Source of the DNA: Gallionellaceae bacterium CG11_big_fil_rev_8_21_14_0_20_60_62
Lineage (GTDB): Bacteria > Pseudomonadota > Gammaproteobacteria > Burkholderiales > Gallionellaceae
DNA: 7,176 bases
Direction of reading: 5' to 3'
Assembly (NCBI GenBank): GCA_002787455.1
Contig: PCWU01000050.1
Location: forward strand, 1 to 7,176
Position 1 is the first letter of the stretch. Every line of letters starts with the position of its first letter. Below the pieces are notes generated by a model that did no database searches, was not told where the DNA came from, and saw only the letters and a list, made by a program, of their open reading frames with translations. Positions 5,934 to 7,176 of this stretch are shown in pieces. The translations under genes were made by a program, and so were the position numbers.

Positions 5934-6527
5934 ATGCGAAACACCCAGCAGTTTAAACTGGTTGCCGTGCTATCTGCCCTGCTCGCCTTCGGCGTCGTGA
6001 GTGGTTGCACTACTAACAGCCAGTCCACGGCAGCCGCCCCGGCGGCCATGGCCGAGGCTCCGGTTCAGAAGCAGACCTATTTCATGGTTTACCACGACAA
6101 TGGCCGCATCTACGCCATGACCGAGCCAAATATCTATCTCGGCCTGATGACGCACGACGAAGTGCCGCTGACCCGCACCCGCATCGGTGGTGGCCCCGAC
6201 GGCGAGACCGTGATCTTCGGCATCACCAAGGCCGACGGCAAGCATCTGGACAAGCCCACCGCCGCCGAGGATATCTTCGACGGCCGGACCAAGGATGTCG
6301 GTGCCTTCTATGGCGAGGTAGTGCGCAATGGCCGCTACCACGTCTTCGGTGAATGGAAGGATTTCCAGGACTACCTGTCGCACAAGGAAATCACTTTCAC
6401 CTATACCGAGATCGGCACGGGCCCGAAAGGTGAAACCGTGATTTATGCCCTGAACAAGGAAACCAAGAAGCACGGCCGTCCGGTGGCGCTGATCGAGCAT
6501 TTCAATCAGTTGCGTCAGGTAAAATAA
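5934..6527 (+). CDS. Putative outer-membrane lipoprotein with two copies of one domain, unknown function
   Basis: A 197-residue predicted lipoprotein, not recognised as a named family. The ATG at 5934 follows GGAG (5923–5926) by seven bases. The N-terminus has a positive start, a hydrophobic segment and the lipobox VSGC with lipidated Cys25; Thr at +2 argues against inner-membrane retention. A flexible Ala/Ser/Pro-rich linker (26–45) precedes two domains. Residues 56–103 and 132–179 align without gaps at an offset of 76: NGR at 56 and 132, a hydrophobic block, H74/H150 with E76/E152, and IGGGPDGETVI (84–94) matching IGTGPKGETVI (160–170), then a K-rich end. The gene lies between pstS and the permease gene and before a terminator, so it should be co-expressed with the phosphate-binding protein under Pho control. 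A role in phosphate delivery or cell-surface capture is conceivable, but nothing in the sequence proves it. Confidence 0.88.
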   Translation: MRNTQQFKLVAVLSALLAFGVVSGCTTNSQSTAAAPAAMAEAPVQKQTYFMVYHDNGRIYAMTEPNIYLGLMTHDEVPLTRTRIGGGPDGETVIFGITKADGKHLDKPTAAEDIFDGRTKDVGAFYGEVVRNGRYHVFGEWKDFQDYLSHKEITFTYTEIGTGPKGETVIYALNKETKKHGRPVALIEHFNQLRQVK

Positions 6528-6555
6528 GCCGGTCCGCTTCAATAAGGCAGCGATT

Positions 6556-6590
6556 CGGGCCGAGCCATGACATGGTTCGGCCCGGTTTTT
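6556..6590 (+). terminator. Strong intrinsic terminator between the lipoprotein gene and pstC
   Basis: CGGGCCGAGCCA (6556–6567) pairs with TGGTTCGGCCCG (6573–6584) across a TGACA loop: twelve pairs with one G-U, GC-rich, followed by GTTTTT (6585–6590). It begins 29 bp after the lipoprotein stop and ends 57 bp before the permease start. Its position inside the operon suggests partial termination, so that the binding protein and lipoprotein are made in excess over the permease; otherwise pstC would need its own promoter, and none is obvious in 6591–6646. Confidence 0.88.
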
Positions 6591-6646
6591 AAGAATCCGC
6601 GCACAGGGCGCAAGCGAGTCAACGGCAATAGATAAAGTGGTGCATT

Positions 6647-7176
6647 ATGGAAAAAATTGAGGCCAGCATTACCAGCGCGGGCGGTCACACCGGTCGCCGG
6701 ATGGCGAAGGACAAGCTGTTCAAGTATCTTATGACCTTCGGCGGCTTGAGTGTGATCATTGCGATCAGTACCATCTTCTTTTATTTGGCCAGCGTCGTTG
6801 CACCCCTGTTCATGCCGCCCCATATGGATAAACTCAAACCATTGGTTGTGACGGCGACGGATCAGACGTCGGTTCACCTGGCCATGGAAGAGCAGGTGGA
6901 GATTGGTGCACGGTTCGCCAGTCAGGGCGGCGTCACCTTCTTCAGTCTTGCTGACGGTAAATTGTTGCATCAGGAGCAGGTCGGTCTGCCGAAGTCGGTC
7001 ACGGCCAGCAGTTTCTCCGCTGGCGATCTGCGCAAGCGGGTTATGGCCTACGGCCTTGCCAACGGACGACTGGTGTTGTTCAAGGACGACTACAAGGTGA
7101 CATTCACCCAGGACCCGGAGAATCCGCAGAAGGATATTCGCAGCATCGTCCCCGGTCTCGTTTACCCGCTGGGAGC
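6647..7176 (+). CDS. pstC: Phosphate ABC transporter permease, PstC type with extended N-terminal periplasmic domain (3' end outside window)
   Basis: An open frame runs from ATG 6647 to the window end (176 codons plus two bases) without a stop. It starts MEKIEASITSAGG, has a basic stretch (RRMAKDKLFKYL, 17–28) and then one hydrophobic span of about 30–53 (GGLSVIIAISTIFFYLASVV), followed by at least 120 soluble residues. This matches the large PstC form of Pseudomonas and relatives, in which a first membrane anchor with IFFYL precedes a long extracytoplasmic domain and the permease core comes later. E. coli PstC lacks this domain. The soluble part has short beta-rich blocks (VTFFSLADGKLLH, RVMAYGLANGRLVLF), consistent with a propeller-like fold (inference). 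The ribosome-binding site is weak (AAGTGG at 6634–6639). Position after pstS supports the call; the permease core itself is not in view. Confidence 0.83.
   Translation, partial: MEKIEASITSAGGHTGRRMAKDKLFKYLMTFGGLSVIIAISTIFFYLASVVAPLFMPPHMDKLKPLVVTATDQTSVHLAMEEQVEIGARFASQGGVTFFSLADGKLLHQEQVGLPKSVTASSFSAGDLRKRVMAYGLANGRLVLFKDDYKVTFTQDPENPQKDIRSIVPGLVYPLG

Noticed and set aside
5970..6542. 190-codon minus-strand open frame opposite the lipoprotein gene
   Set aside because: Shadow of the lipoprotein gene, whose lipobox, ribosome-binding site and internal protein repeat are all on the plus strand.

Overview
This 7.2 kb window looks like the chromosome of a GC-rich proteobacterium, most likely a betaproteobacterium (Nitrosomonadales or Gallionellaceae-like). 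That is a judgement from protein similarity and gene order (folP–glmM followed by pst genes), not from a database search.

Layout. (1) 1–608, plus strand: the C-terminal two thirds of folP (dihydropteroate synthase). (2) 609–707: a folP–glmM spacer with a near-perfect 60-nt palindrome made of symmetrically placed CAGATT/AATCTG units. (3) 708–2063, plus: complete glmM (phosphoglucosamine mutase), then a weak candidate terminator. (4) 2134–4386, minus: a two-gene signalling operon, a soluble hybrid of a CBS-like pair with a histidine kinase, followed by a tandem-REC response regulator without an output domain. (5) 4509–4730, plus: a second, headless copy of the last 72 codons of glmM. (6) 4731–4880: the pstS leader with a Pho box and a well-placed -10 element. 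(7) 4881–7176, plus: pstS (periplasmic phosphate-binding protein), an unrecognised outer-membrane-type lipoprotein built from two copies of one domain, a strong intrinsic terminator, and the start of an extended PstC-type permease running off the window.

Functional reading. The right half is a phosphate-starvation-inducible uptake operon. The binding protein and lipoprotein are set up to be made in excess of the permease: a stem-loop follows pstS and a 12-bp-stem terminator separates the lipoprotein gene from pstC. The left half is housekeeping (folate and UDP-GlcNAc synthesis).

The most unusual part is the middle. The kinase/regulator cassette is bracketed by two direct copies of the glmM 3' end. 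They align over 220 bp without gaps, but identity drops abruptly from 98/99 to 94/121, and the first six changes after the step are all synonymous. This suggests that diverged glmM ends from different lineages were brought together when the signalling cassette was inserted between glmM and the pst operon. No integrase, transposase, tRNA, rRNA or CRISPR array is visible.
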